From contig JADMLA020000021.1 in the NCBI GenBank assembly GCA_015482705.2, positions 1-64,000 on the forward strand: DNA of 64,000 bases, read 5' to 3'. The DNA comes from Prosthecochloris sp. Lineage in GTDB: Bacteria; Bacteroidota; Chlorobiia; Chlorobiales; Chlorobiaceae. Shown piece after piece: positions 52,041-61,336 of this stretch. Below the pieces are notes generated by a model. That model saw only the letters and a list, made by a program, of their open reading frames with translations. It was not told the origin of the DNA and ran no database searches. The translations under genes and the position numbers were made by a program. Positions within the stretch are counted from its first letter, which is position 1. Each line of letters opens with the position of its first letter.

Positions 52041-55001
52041 CTACGTTCCTCCTCTTTCGATTTTCCCCTTCTTCATCCATCCCGCAGATTCAATTTCCCC
52101 TTTTAAAACAATAAACTGCTCTTCAAGACACGGAAATAACCGATCGGCTTCAGCAAGATCCCTCGACCTCGCTGCGCTTTCTATTGCAGCCGCAGCTTTC
52201 GAAAACAGCTGGCCACCAACAAGAAGTGCCGCACCTTTTATAGCGTGGGCAGTCAAATAGGCTTTTTCAGCATCACTCTTTGTTATGGCAGCTTTCAATA
52301 CCGTTATCTGCCGGGGAACATCTCCGAGAAAACTTTCAATAATAACGCTTGCAACATCCTTGTCCTCTTTTAGTCTTCCAAGCATCTCTTTTTCCTGAAA
52401 GATAGCGCTGTCGTCAATCATACTATCATTGGGGTTGTTATTCTCACGTGCTGCAGTGAGAGAACGCATTAATGAGGGCTTTTCTGCGAGATATTTCTCG
52501 AGCAGCAGCGTAAACTCGGATTTTCTTACCGGTTTTGCCATGTAGTCATCCATTCCGGCTTCAAGGCATTTTTCGCGATCACCTTTCATTGCATTCGCTG
52601 TTATCGCGATGATAGGCACCTGAGGATTTTTTACATTGTACTTTCCCTGCCTGGTAAATTTCGCCGTTTCATATCCATCCATTTCCGGCATCTGACAATC
52701 CATCAAAACAAGATCGTAACGAACCTCACCCATAGCCTCAAGAGCCTCGACCCCATTTTGTACAACGTCTGCATTATATCCTTCTTTCTGAAGCATTGAA
52801 AGCAGTACCAGCTGGTTTACCTGGCTGTCTTCAACCAACAGTATCCTGAACTTCTGCCTTTTCTTTCTTGGAATACCGGAAACTCCGCTGACAACTCGCT
52901 CCGAGAACTCAGGAACCGAACCCCTGCACTTCATAATCTCGAGAACAGATGCATAGAGCTCCTTTCCCCGTATAGGCTTCTGCAAGCGCGCACTGACATA
53001 TTTCCACGGGATCCATTGCAGGTCTGTAGTCGATTCCGCGGAGGTCAAGACAACAAGAGAGCTTTCTTTAAGCGACCTTCCTATTGTTTGAACGGTTTCC
53101 TTTATTTTACGATCATAGTTCGATACTGCAATCAAAACAATATCCCATGGGACGGCTTTTTCTGCAGCCTGCCGTATCTTTTTCAGGCCGGAACCACAAT
53201 CCACAGCCTCATCAAAAGAACAGTTCCAGAGCGAAAAAAATATTTTTATCAATTTTCTGGAAGCCATGCAGGGGTCTATCAGAAAAACCCTCACGCCGGT
53301 AAGCTGGGCGTTTTTCTCGTTCCTATACATCTCAGAACGACATTGCTTGACAAGATCGATTGAAAACCAGAACATCGACCCCTTTCCAAGAGTGCTTCTT
53401 AGATGTATTCTTCCACCCATCTTTTTGGCGAGCTTGTTTGAAATGGAAAGACCCAGTCCTGTCCCGCCATACTTTCTGATAGTTGAACCATCGGCCTGCA
53501 CAAAAGGTTCAAAAATTGCTTCTATACGGCTTTCATCGATACCTATACCGGTGTCGGACACCGTAAACCTTATCCGTACATGATCTCCTGCTTCCTCTTC
53601 AAGTTCTACGTTCACCAGAATTTCACCTTCATGAGTAAACTTGACAGCATTGCTGATAAGGTTGACAAGAATCTGCTTGACTCGGCTTGGGTCGCCTTTT
53701 AAACGAAAAGGTATATTGTAATCAGGCAGAAAGGTATAATTGAGCCCTTTTTTCCTGGCTCTATATGCGAACATCTCCATGATCTCCTCGAGCAGGTCCA
53801 GAAGGTCGAAATCTATCTGCTCGATTTCAAGCTTGTCAGCCTCGATTTTTGAAAAATCAAGAATGTCGTTTACCAGGTAAAGCAGGTTTTTCCCACTGGC
53901 GTTGATCGTCTCGGCAAATTTTCTCTGTTCAACATTGAGCCCGGATTCGAGTAGGAGCTCCGACATACCGATTACACCGTTCATCGGTGTACGAATTTCA
54001 TGGCTCATATTCGCCAAAAACTCGCTTTTAGCCCGATTTGCCGCATCTGCTTCTGTCGCCATACGGTTTGCACGAGAGATCGATTCCTCCAGCTTCCGGT
54101 TCGCCGTCATCAGTTCGTTCCTCGCCCTATTGGCATCCTCGACAAGATTTATGAGCGCATCCCTCTGCTGTCGCTTGAGAATCTCGGGATCCACAGTCTT
54201 TTCATACTGCTTTTTTTCGGAATAACCACGTTTATCATTCCCGGCTTGTCTGCTCACGGCGTAAAGTGGGGGTTCACCGAGCTTGGCACAAAGTCTGTTG
54301 ATCTCCTCTTTAAGCTCGAGATTCCTCTGTTCTCTTCCAACCATAAACCGATTGAAACGCTCGAGATCATCGAGCGAGCGTTTAAGCTCTTTCTCAATCC
54401 TCTTCCGTTCGGAAATATCAGTCGATATCATCACAACAGAGGTCACGTTCCCGTCTTGAACACAAGGCCCGAACCGTGACTCGACATCAACAGCCCTGCC
54501 GCCCTGCAGCTCGATTCTGCTTTCCAGTTTCGCCTGTTTACCGGTCCTGAAAACTCTATCGATCGTCGTATGGTAAATTTCATGCTGACCCCCGACAATA
54601 TGCTCGCAGAAATGCTCTCCTACCGCCATACCCTCACCATGACCCGGCATGCCGCGGTTAAGGTAGATGATCTTGTGGGAAGCATCGACAGCGACGATTG
54701 TATCAGGACTGTTAGAAAGTATCGACCCTAACGTATTCTCACTTTTGCGGAGCGAGATAAGGGTCGCATCGAGCTTTTCAGTCGACAGCTCGAGTTCATA
54801 GTTCTTGTCTTCGAGCTGCCTTCTCAAATCAGATAGCTCGATGGACTTTCTAATCAAGTTTATATTCTGGTCCCTGAGTGCATTCTGTTTTTCAAGCAGT
54901 TCCTGCTCTATCTTTTTACTCTCGAGAGCCTGATACTGCAAAATATTCAACTGCAGCTCAAGTTCTTCATATGAAGGCTTTGTGGTTTTCCTGTTATCCA
55001 T
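52041..55001 (-). CDS. Hybrid sensor histidine kinase (PAS-HisKA-HATPase-pseudoREC-REC-HPt)
   Basis: 986 residues from the ATG at 54999-55001 (MDNRKTTKPSYEE...); a longer frame would overlap the FIST gene. Order: N-terminal coiled coil (about 10-80), PAS domain (about 90-200), second coiled-coil linker, HisKA with H-box FLANMSHEIRTPMNG (His near 334), HATPase with N box LVNLISNAVKF and FEPFVQADGS...GGTGLGLSISNKL, a degenerate receiver (VFLIDPC; DIVLIAVSNYD with no phospho-Asp), a canonical receiver (ILLVEDSQVNQLVLLSML with YDLVLMDCQMPEMDG) and an HPt domain (HAIKGAALLVGG). It is BarA/ArcB-like. The cognate response regulator is not adjacent. It is paired with the FIST gene 16 bases upstream. 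Confidence 0.92.
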   Translation of the reverse strand: MDNRKTTKPSYEELELQLNILQYQALESKKIEQELLEKQNALRDQNINLIRKSIELSDLRRQLEDKNYELELSTEKLDATLISLRKSENTLGSILSNSPDTIVAVDASHKIIYLNRGMPGHGEGMAVGEHFCEHIVGGQHEIYHTTIDRVFRTGKQAKLESRIELQGGRAVDVESRFGPCVQDGNVTSVVMISTDISERKRIEKELKRSLDDLERFNRFMVGREQRNLELKEEINRLCAKLGEPPLYAVSRQAGNDKRGYSEKKQYEKTVDPEILKRQQRDALINLVEDANRARNELMTANRKLEESISRANRMATEADAANRAKSEFLANMSHEIRTPMNGVIGMSELLLESGLNVEQRKFAETINASGKNLLYLVNDILDFSKIEADKLEIEQIDFDLLDLLEEIMEMFAYRARKKGLNYTFLPDYNIPFRLKGDPSRVKQILVNLISNAVKFTHEGEILVNVELEEEAGDHVRIRFTVSDTGIGIDESRIEAIFEPFVQADGSTIRKYGGTGLGLSISNKLAKKMGGRIHLRSTLGKGSMFWFSIDLVKQCRSEMYRNEKNAQLTGVRVFLIDPCMASRKLIKIFFSLWNCSFDEAVDCGSGLKKIRQAAEKAVPWDIVLIAVSNYDRKIKETVQTIGRSLKESSLVVLTSAESTTDLQWIPWKYVSARLQKPIRGKELYASVLEIMKCRGSVPEFSERVVSGVSGIPRKKRQKFRILLVEDSQVNQLVLLSMLQKEGYNADVVQNGVEALEAMGEVRYDLVLMDCQMPEMDGYETAKFTRQGKYNVKNPQVPIIAITANAMKGDREKCLEAGMDDYMAKPVRKSEFTLLLEKYLAEKPSLMRSLTAARENNNPNDSMIDDSAIFQEKEMLGRLKEDKDVASVIIESFLGDVPRQITVLKAAITKSDAEKAYLTAHAIKGAALLVGGQLFSKAAAAIESAARSRDLAEADRLFPCLEEQFIVLKGEIESAGWMKKGKIERGGT

Positions 55002-55017
55002 TGGGTTTGAGAAAGGA

Positions 55018-56223
55018 TTATGCCGATCCAAGCAACCATAGAACCACGGTTTCATTATGAAATTTAGCTTCTGCAAGCTTTTCAACAGAACTATCGATTG
55101 GCCCTATCTCTCCATAGGTATAAAAACCTATAATCGGTACGTCGTACCCAAGACACTTCCGGACAACCTCGACTTCTTCAGAAGTTCTTCTGCCAAGTAC
55201 AAGCTTTCGTCCAACACAGCTGAACATGACGATCAGTTCCGGCTTCACACCTCGAAGACGTTTCATTGCCTGTTGAGCAGCCTCACGTGCACCGTTGATA
55301 ACATCTCCCCTCGATGCCGAGGTAAGCGTTACGGCACTGCCTTCAGGTATGGAAGCAGCGAAAGTAATGGTCCCTTTCTTCTTATCCACGTTCAAACCAC
55401 AACGAAGCTGAAAATATCTTTCCCCGGAGGAACCGGCATTTTCATCGATCAGCCCGAACGGGTACTCCATACAGATCCCCGGCAGTCTTCTAAAACGCTC
55501 TTCACCGAGAAATTCACGATACAACCCCAAAGCACTGACATTGTCGAATTCTTTGACAACGTTTCCTTCCGAAGAGGTACAATAGAAACTATTGCCGATG
55601 GATTCAAAGCCACTTCTCACACCAATACTGGTTCGAACATCTCCTTTCAAAGAAACAAGAAGACCGACAATTGCATCCCGATAAACCTTACCATTGAAAT
55701 ATTGAAATGTATGCTTGAAACGCATATCATCACCGAGATACCCTCCGACAATTTCAAAGTTTTTTCCAAGAACGTCCTGAAGACCTTTAAGCACTCTCAA
55801 ACCATCACCACCCATCCCGTTTGGAAACACCAGGAGAGAAGACGCTTCTTCAATTACGGCATCGGTGAAGATATCGGCAATCAACGATCTGGCACAGGCA
55901 TCCTCGTCATTGCTCATATGTAATCCGATTCCCGAATCAAATGATAACATGGAGGAGGTTATCGCCATAACCACAACCGATCCTTCGGAAAAACCTTCTG
56001 GCGAAATTTCTCCGGCAGTCGTTCCACCAACCATCGGCACTTCACCAGCCACGGCATTGATCCCTGACAACAACGCTTTATGCTCGAACCGCATCGCTGC
56101 GAAAACAAGTAAAACATCCGCTTTTCCATCTGTTTTATCAAAGGCGATCTTGCACGCCTCTGCACCCGCATCATGAGAGTTTTCAAGATGACTCGTCCCA
56201 ACTCCAACGGTTAAAGCAGACAT
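55018..56223 (-). CDS. FIST-domain sensor protein
   Basis: 401 residues. FIST_N and FIST_C domains are recognisable: VPMVGGTTAGEISPEGFSEG and the later YPFGLIDENAG segment (N), then ELIVMFSCVGRKLVLGRRTS followed by VPIIGFYTYGEIGP, the typical FIST_C ending. FIST domains are sensors of amino acids or other small ligands, normally fused or adjacent to histidine kinases or chemoreceptors. It lies 16 bases upstream of the hybrid kinase, same strand, so it probably feeds ligand information to the kinase. Confidence 0.88.
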   Translation of the reverse strand: MSALTVGVGTSHLENSHDAGAEACKIAFDKTDGKADVLLVFAAMRFEHKALLSGINAVAGEVPMVGGTTAGEISPEGFSEGSVVVMAITSSMLSFDSGIGLHMSNDEDACARSLIADIFTDAVIEEASSLLVFPNGMGGDGLRVLKGLQDVLGKNFEIVGGYLGDDMRFKHTFQYFNGKVYRDAIVGLLVSLKGDVRTSIGVRSGFESIGNSFYCTSSEGNVVKEFDNVSALGLYREFLGEERFRRLPGICMEYPFGLIDENAGSSGERYFQLRCGLNVDKKKGTITFAASIPEGSAVTLTSASRGDVINGAREAAQQAMKRLRGVKPELIVMFSCVGRKLVLGRRTSEEVEVVRKCLGYDVPIIGFYTYGEIGPIDSSVEKLAEAKFHNETVVLWLLGSA

Positions 56224-56421
56224 GTATTTGATACTTCAGTTGAGCATTTCAAGCTACCCGCATGGGATAACCTGCCCCCTCTTCATTAACGAAAAAACTC
56301 GCATGAATAACGGTTGCTTACAATACCTGGAGACACCGGGGGAAATTTTAGCTCCAATAAAATACTTATTTTATGCATTATTCCTACCGTCGTCACGTTC
56401 AAAAAAAGTCGAAGATAAGAA

Positions 56422-57567
56422 TCAAAATGCATAGTTGAGATATTTGAAAAGAATCAAACGCCATCGTTTCGATGCCGTATAGTCCAACAGAGAACGATTG
56501 ATTTTTTCGGCAAGAGGACTACCTGGCGGAAGTGCAATTGCATAATATTCATGCTTGAAAGAGTGTTCCAGAACTCTGATGTCTTCGAAACCACCGGAAG
56601 CTGTCATGTACCGCATAATCGGTTCATCGTATACAACGGCATCGATACGGCCACCTTGAAGTGACTGCAACGCTTCCTCAATTGTTCCGAATTCCTGAAA
56701 CGAGATGTATTCTTCTGTAAGAAACTGTATACTTGTGGAACCACTCACGGTCCCTGTCTTTATCGTGTGAAGATCATGCACTCCCTTGATAGGAACATCG
56801 AGAGAACCGACAGTAAGTGCCGTTGTAATTGCCGCAGTGAAACCTGAAATAATGATGAGGCTTGCAAACATCCACACGAGGGCCACCATCCTTCCCCCTG
56901 GAGTTTTGGGAGCTTTGTCGCCGTACCCAACAGTCGTCATGGTAACTGCCGCCCACCAAAACCCATGCCCAATTCCTTTTGCAGGCGATCCTCCGAATTG
57001 CTCGGGATTCTTGACTCTTTCGAAAAACCATACGAGAAATCCCGAAACAAGAAGAATCAGCGAGAGGAGTAAAACTATCCGTAAAAATCCTGAAGAAAAA
57101 AAAACCTTTATCACACGTCCCCAATTCGAGCTATTTTCTCTTACCGCAATCGCAAGCCCCGATAAAAAAAAGGGTTGAGAAAAATCAACAAGGTTCTCCC
57201 TCTCGCCGGTCACCGTTATCGCAGCAACAGAGGCATCATGTTCTCCCGTGGAAACATTATCAAGCAAATTTTCCAGTTCCGATTCTCTGAACTTATAGGA
57301 AAAACCATTGTCCTGCGCAATTTTTTTCCACAGCTCCACACTGATCCCTTCCCATTCTCCCTCTTTGTTTTTCATGGAAAAAGGAGGCGCTTGTTTGATA
57401 CCGACAATCAGCTCAGTCTCACCTTCAGCTGCGGATAAAGTGCACGGAAAGAACAATGCAAGAGCCACCAGCAGACAACGCACGACAGCTGCCCAGCATT
57501 TTGTTTTCCAAAAAAATACAGGATATGATTTTTCAGCACTGAAATCCCCTTCAAACATTACACACAT
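56422..57567 (-). CDS. Prokaryotic glutamate receptor (GluR0-like) potassium channel
   Basis: 381 residues. A signal peptide (about 25-47) precedes an SBP_bac_3 domain split in two: the first half (ELIVGIKQAPPFSMKNKEGE to VDFSQPFFLSGLAIAV), then membrane helix M1 (about 160-181), a potassium-channel pore with TVGYGD at 212-217, helix M2 (about 228-248), and the second half (IKGVHDLHTIKTGTVSGSTS to YYAIALPPGSPLAEKI). That interrupted layout is that of GluR0, the ligand-gated potassium channel. Ligand residues cannot be assigned from sequence alone. It stands alone; 198 bases separate it from the FIST gene (56224-56421, no gene seen). Confidence 0.88.
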   Translation of the reverse strand: MCVMFEGDFSAEKSYPVFFWKTKCWAAVVRCLLVALALFFPCTLSAAEGETELIVGIKQAPPFSMKNKEGEWEGISVELWKKIAQDNGFSYKFRESELENLLDNVSTGEHDASVAAITVTGERENLVDFSQPFFLSGLAIAVRENSSNWGRVIKVFFSSGFLRIVLLLSLILLVSGFLVWFFERVKNPEQFGGSPAKGIGHGFWWAAVTMTTVGYGDKAPKTPGGRMVALVWMFASLIIISGFTAAITTALTVGSLDVPIKGVHDLHTIKTGTVSGSTSIQFLTEEYISFQEFGTIEEALQSLQGGRIDAVVYDEPIMRYMTASGGFEDIRVLEHSFKHEYYAIALPPGSPLAEKINRSLLDYTASKRWRLILFKYLNYAF

Positions 57568-57638
57568 GAAAAGTCATTATTCAGAGAGGTGAAAAGTTGC
57601 CGAAATGCCCCTGTAGAGCAGCTTTCGAAAAGGCATTA

Positions 57639-58358
57639 TCAATCAACCAGATAATATTCCAGGGTTGAAACAACTCTAACTTTTTTTATGTACGGAGTAT
57701 TGCTGTCGCGATCGGTAATCGAAAACTGTCCCTGGCTTGCACGTTTGATTTTTCCAAGACGGCTGCCTGAATCAGCAGCAAACTTCTCGGCAACAGCTCT
57801 GGCGTTGTTGGTTGCCGATTCTATCATGGCCGGCTTCACTTCGTTGAGCTTTGTATACAGATACTCCGTACGAGCCTCATAATTTTCCCCGGCAATTGCG
57901 ATTCCTTTACTTCCAAGGTCACTGAGATTTGCCCTTGCCTGTTTTATCCGTTCGATATCTCCGCTGTAAACACTCACCGTTGACCGTCCTGTATAGCGGA
58001 ACCTGTAACGGCTTGCATCACCATAGCCTTGCGCTTGACGATCGGTAAAAGAAGGCGGAGAGACTGAAATTTCTTTTTTCGAAAAACCTTTTTGCCGCAA
58101 AAAGTCTCTGACAATACCATTCTGCTCAGTCAATGTCTCGACGAGAAGCGAAAGATCATCAGCTGCAACCGAATAAGTAATAGGCCATATGGCAATATCG
58201 GCTTGGACCTCCCGCTCAGCCAAACCTTTTACAACCACCGTTCTTTCATATGCCTTGAAACGGGTGAATCCTTCGGCAATGATATATGCCGATACAATGA
58301 GCCCGACACAAAGTAAAGCTCCCAGTATAAACGATTCTGCTATTCGTTTTTCTTTCAT
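57639..58358 (-). CDS. SIMPL-domain (DUF541) protein
   Basis: 239 residues from the ATG at 58356-58358 (MKEKRIAESFILGALLC). One membrane anchor (about 8-28) precedes the SIMPL domain: VVVKGLAEREVQADIAIWPI, then AQGYGDASRYRFRYTGRSTV and the C-terminal VRVVSTLEYYLVD. The N-terminal T-G-A/V-V-V-K-G-pattern is typical of DUF541 periplasmic proteins (E. coli YggE). Its role is unknown, with links to oxidative stress. It lies 71 bases upstream of the GluR0-like gene on the same strand. Confidence 0.88.
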   Translation of the reverse strand: MKEKRIAESFILGALLCVGLIVSAYIIAEGFTRFKAYERTVVVKGLAEREVQADIAIWPITYSVAADDLSLLVETLTEQNGIVRDFLRQKGFSKKEISVSPPSFTDRQAQGYGDASRYRFRYTGRSTVSVYSGDIERIKQARANLSDLGSKGIAIAGENYEARTEYLYTKLNEVKPAMIESATNNARAVAEKFAADSGSRLGKIKRASQGQFSITDRDSNTPYIKKVRVVSTLEYYLVD

Positions 58359-58657
58359 GAGACCTGTATCTGCATTGCCGGCTTGCGTACCACTGTAACA
58401 AGTTATGAAATTGCTGCATTTTTCTATCACTCACCGTAATGATCCTTTGTGCTTACATTCTTCACTTTTATTGAATCCGCAAGGTTACCGTTACCGCTCA
58501 GCCGGAAACGATCATAATTCCTTTGAAAACATACATGAATCATTCAACAAAGGTCGTTTATCGTAATAAATTTGCATCTCATTAAACGATTGTTGAGATT
58601 TTTATAAAGAGACACATCGACGATGTTCTATTCACAGGTCTTCAACTGTAATAGATT

Positions 58658-60097
58658 ATGGGAAGTAATATCGGTCACGATTTTTTCAATGATGCTGATT
58701 TTCGCCAGTTCCGGGAAAACCTGAGAAAAGAAACAAAAATCCTGATGGACTGGTTCTCTTCGGGTGTTTTCGAAGAAAAAGGAGAAATGTGCGGTTTTGA
58801 GCTCGAAGGCTGGCTGGTAAACGAAAACTACCTACCTGCCCCTCGAAACGAGGAGCTTCTTGAAAGAGTCAAAAGCCACCTCGTCGTACCGGAGCTGTCG
58901 CAGTATAATTTTGAAATAAATACCACTCCTCAACCACTAGACAAAAATTTTCCAGTCTTTTTGCAGCAAGAGCTCTCAAAAACCTGGCGATCTTGTGCTT
59001 CCAGTGCGGAAACCATGGATTGCAAAGTGCTCATGATAGGTATTCTTCCAACTATCGAGGACCGAATGCTTACGTTGCAACACATTTCTCATCTACAGCG
59101 ATATGCAGCCCTGAACCGAGAGATACTGCGTTCAAGAGAGCGCAGGCCTCTGAAAATCCATATCGAGGGTGACCTCGAAACACTCGATGCCACACATCAT
59201 GATGTTATGGCCGAAGCGGCAACGACGTCGTTGCAGATACACCTGCAGGTCTCTCCCTCAACTGCCGCCCGTCAATACAACATCGCACAAGTACTCTCCG
59301 CACCGATGGTCGCACTCACAGCCAATGCACCCTTTCTTTTCGGCAAGGAGCTTTGGAATGAAACAAGAATACCGCTTTTCGAACAGGCTGTCAAACTGCC
59401 CTCCTTTTGTGACAAAACCGGCAGGATCATTTCACGAGTGACATTCGGAAGTGGTTATGTCCGAAATTCTCTCAAAGAAATATTTCTCGAAAACCTCGAT
59501 GGCTTTCCCATACTTCTCCCTGAAATATTCGATGAAGATTTCAACTGGTTGAATCATCTCAGGCTTCATAATGGCACTATCTGGAGGTGGAACCGCCCAT
59601 TGATAGGCCTGAACGACAATGGGATGCCTCACCTGAGAATCGAGCATCGCATCCCATCTGCAGGCCCGTCTATTCCTGATGTCATAGCGAATATCCTCTT
59701 TTTCTATGGAGCGATGTGCTCTCTACTCGAGGAGGACAGGCCTCCTGAGCAGGAAATTCCCTTTGAAGATGCAAGAAAAAACTTTTATCTGGCCGCAAAA
59801 GAGGGACTCGATGCCCGAATCGTATGGAAAGCGGGAAAACGATTGACTGTCAGGGAAATTCTGCTGGAAGATCTTCTTATGGGAGCAAGCTGCTCTTTAC
59901 GGAAGAAGGGTATCGATCCCGAACAGATCCGCTATACTATTGACGAAATACTCAAACCCCGCGTCATAACCGGAAAAACCGGCTCAACCTGGCAAAAAGA
60001 GTATATTCATCATCACGGCCCGCAGTTTCAGGAGATGACCCATGCGTATCATGAGAACCAAAATAACCAGCTACCTGTCCACTCATGGAAAATCTAA
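58658..60097 (+). CDS. GCS2-family carboxylate-amine (glutamate-cysteine) ligase
   Basis: 479 residues. The motif CGFELEGWLVNENYLPAP with the catalytic acidic residue near 48 and HLQVSPSTAARQYNIAQVLS with SAPMVALTANAPFLFGKELW match the GCS2 (YbdK-like) family, which joins the gamma-carboxyl of Glu to an amine. Substrate could be Cys or another amino acid; a role in glutathione or a peptide metabolite is open. It overlaps the following AstE/AspA-like gene by 13 bases, so the two act together. A 299-base gap precedes it (58359-58657), without a gene; an A/T-rich leader only. Confidence 0.78.
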   Translation: MGSNIGHDFFNDADFRQFRENLRKETKILMDWFSSGVFEEKGEMCGFELEGWLVNENYLPAPRNEELLERVKSHLVVPELSQYNFEINTTPQPLDKNFPVFLQQELSKTWRSCASSAETMDCKVLMIGILPTIEDRMLTLQHISHLQRYAALNREILRSRERRPLKIHIEGDLETLDATHHDVMAEAATTSLQIHLQVSPSTAARQYNIAQVLSAPMVALTANAPFLFGKELWNETRIPLFEQAVKLPSFCDKTGRIISRVTFGSGYVRNSLKEIFLENLDGFPILLPEIFDEDFNWLNHLRLHNGTIWRWNRPLIGLNDNGMPHLRIEHRIPSAGPSIPDVIANILFFYGAMCSLLEEDRPPEQEIPFEDARKNFYLAAKEGLDARIVWKAGKRLTVREILLEDLLMGASCSLRKKGIDPEQIRYTIDEILKPRVITGKTGSTWQKEYIHHHGPQFQEMTHAYHENQNNQLPVHSWKI

Positions 60098-61140
60098 ACC
60101 AAGTACAAGCAGAACCTCGACTTAACCTTTACCATACAATACCGGAAAACCTTGCCGATATCCGGGTCGAAGAGATAGATTCGATCCTGCCAGGTCCATC
60201 ACTCATCCATATCAAAGGCAACGTCTCCCCACCGATGTTCATTTCTGTACTGCTGCACGGCAATGAAACAACGGGTTTTCTTGCCATCCAACATCTCATC
60301 AGAGAACTGAACCTCACCGCCAATCCCGCACCGAGAGACATTATTCTTTTTGTCGGAAACATCAGAGCGGCCAAAAAAGGTCTACGCAGGCTTGACAATG
60401 AACCCGATTACAACCGCATCTGGAATGGCGACAACCTTCCGGAACACCGGCTGGCCAAGTCTGTTCTAGCTATGCTCTCCCAACAACCATTGTATGCTGC
60501 CATCGACATACATAACAATACGGGCAAAAATCCTCACTACGCCTGTATCAACAAAACAGACACATCGTTCATACATCTGGCCCGTAGATTCAGTAAAACA
60601 ATCGTTTATTTTACAGAGCCTCACGAGGTCATCTCAATGGCCCTTTCCCGTCATTGCCCTTCCGTCACTCTTGAATGCGGGTTCTCGGGGAACACCGAAG
60701 GCTTCAATCACGTCTACAACTACCTCGTTCAATGCCTCACGATGCCTGCTGAAGAGCTTTTCGGTCCACCGTCGAACAAGCACAACGACATCTATCATAC
60801 CATTGCAAAAATAACCGTCCCTGAAAATTCACATCTTGGATTCGGAAACTGTGAACGGAACGTCGATATATGCTTCAGAGAAGACCTGGAAGAATTGAAT
60901 TTCACTTCCGTTCCAAAAGGGACGAAACTCGGCGTTTCAGGAAGAAATGGCTGCAGCTTGACAGTCATGGATAACAACGGCAGAAATGTTACAGACCAGT
61001 ATTTTCGTATTGATAATCATGCTATTGTAACCAGAAAAGAACTGATTCCCTCGATGTTCACGAAAAACGAGACGATTATCCATCAGGATTGTTTCGGTTA
61101 CATCATGGAACCATATCCGATAGATGAGCGAACACGATAA
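60085..61140 (+). CDS. AstE/AspA-family M14 metallopeptidase/deacylase
   Basis: 351 residues. Zinc motif HGNETTGFLAIQ (His58 and Glu61), later ligand in YAAIDIHNNTGKNPHYACI, and the SVTLECGFSGNTEG glutamate, as in the succinylglutamate desuccinylase/aspartoacylase family that hydrolyses an acyl-amino-acid bond. It overlaps the GCS2 ligase by 13 bases on the same strand. A ligase and a hydrolase of the same amide bond suggest a small peptide-like metabolite or a quality-control pair; the substrate is unknown. Confidence 0.8.
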   Translation: MENLNQVQAEPRLNLYHTIPENLADIRVEEIDSILPGPSLIHIKGNVSPPMFISVLLHGNETTGFLAIQHLIRELNLTANPAPRDIILFVGNIRAAKKGLRRLDNEPDYNRIWNGDNLPEHRLAKSVLAMLSQQPLYAAIDIHNNTGKNPHYACINKTDTSFIHLARRFSKTIVYFTEPHEVISMALSRHCPSVTLECGFSGNTEGFNHVYNYLVQCLTMPAEELFGPPSNKHNDIYHTIAKITVPENSHLGFGNCERNVDICFREDLEELNFTSVPKGTKLGVSGRNGCSLTVMDNNGRNVTDQYFRIDNHAIVTRKELIPSMFTKNETIIHQDCFGYIMEPYPIDERTR

Positions 61141-61336
61141 CCGGCATTCCTGAAAGTGACGAATGATACCGCGTAGACTTTACGAACGCTCGATAAGCAT
61201 CGAAAAGCAGGAAAGTACTGGCAGAGCGAACATGGGGAATCTTCTTTTCGTGCTGCCGTCTTCCATGTAAGCGAAAAACCAGGAGCACTGCAGTCAGAAA
61301 TTCACGAAAGCGAATCGGGGTTGTACGTTTTTTCTA

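Noticed and set aside
55002..55085. Kinase start at 55085 overlapping the FIST gene.
   Set aside because: The extra residues are the shadow of the FIST end; MDNRKTT at 55001 begins just after its stop.
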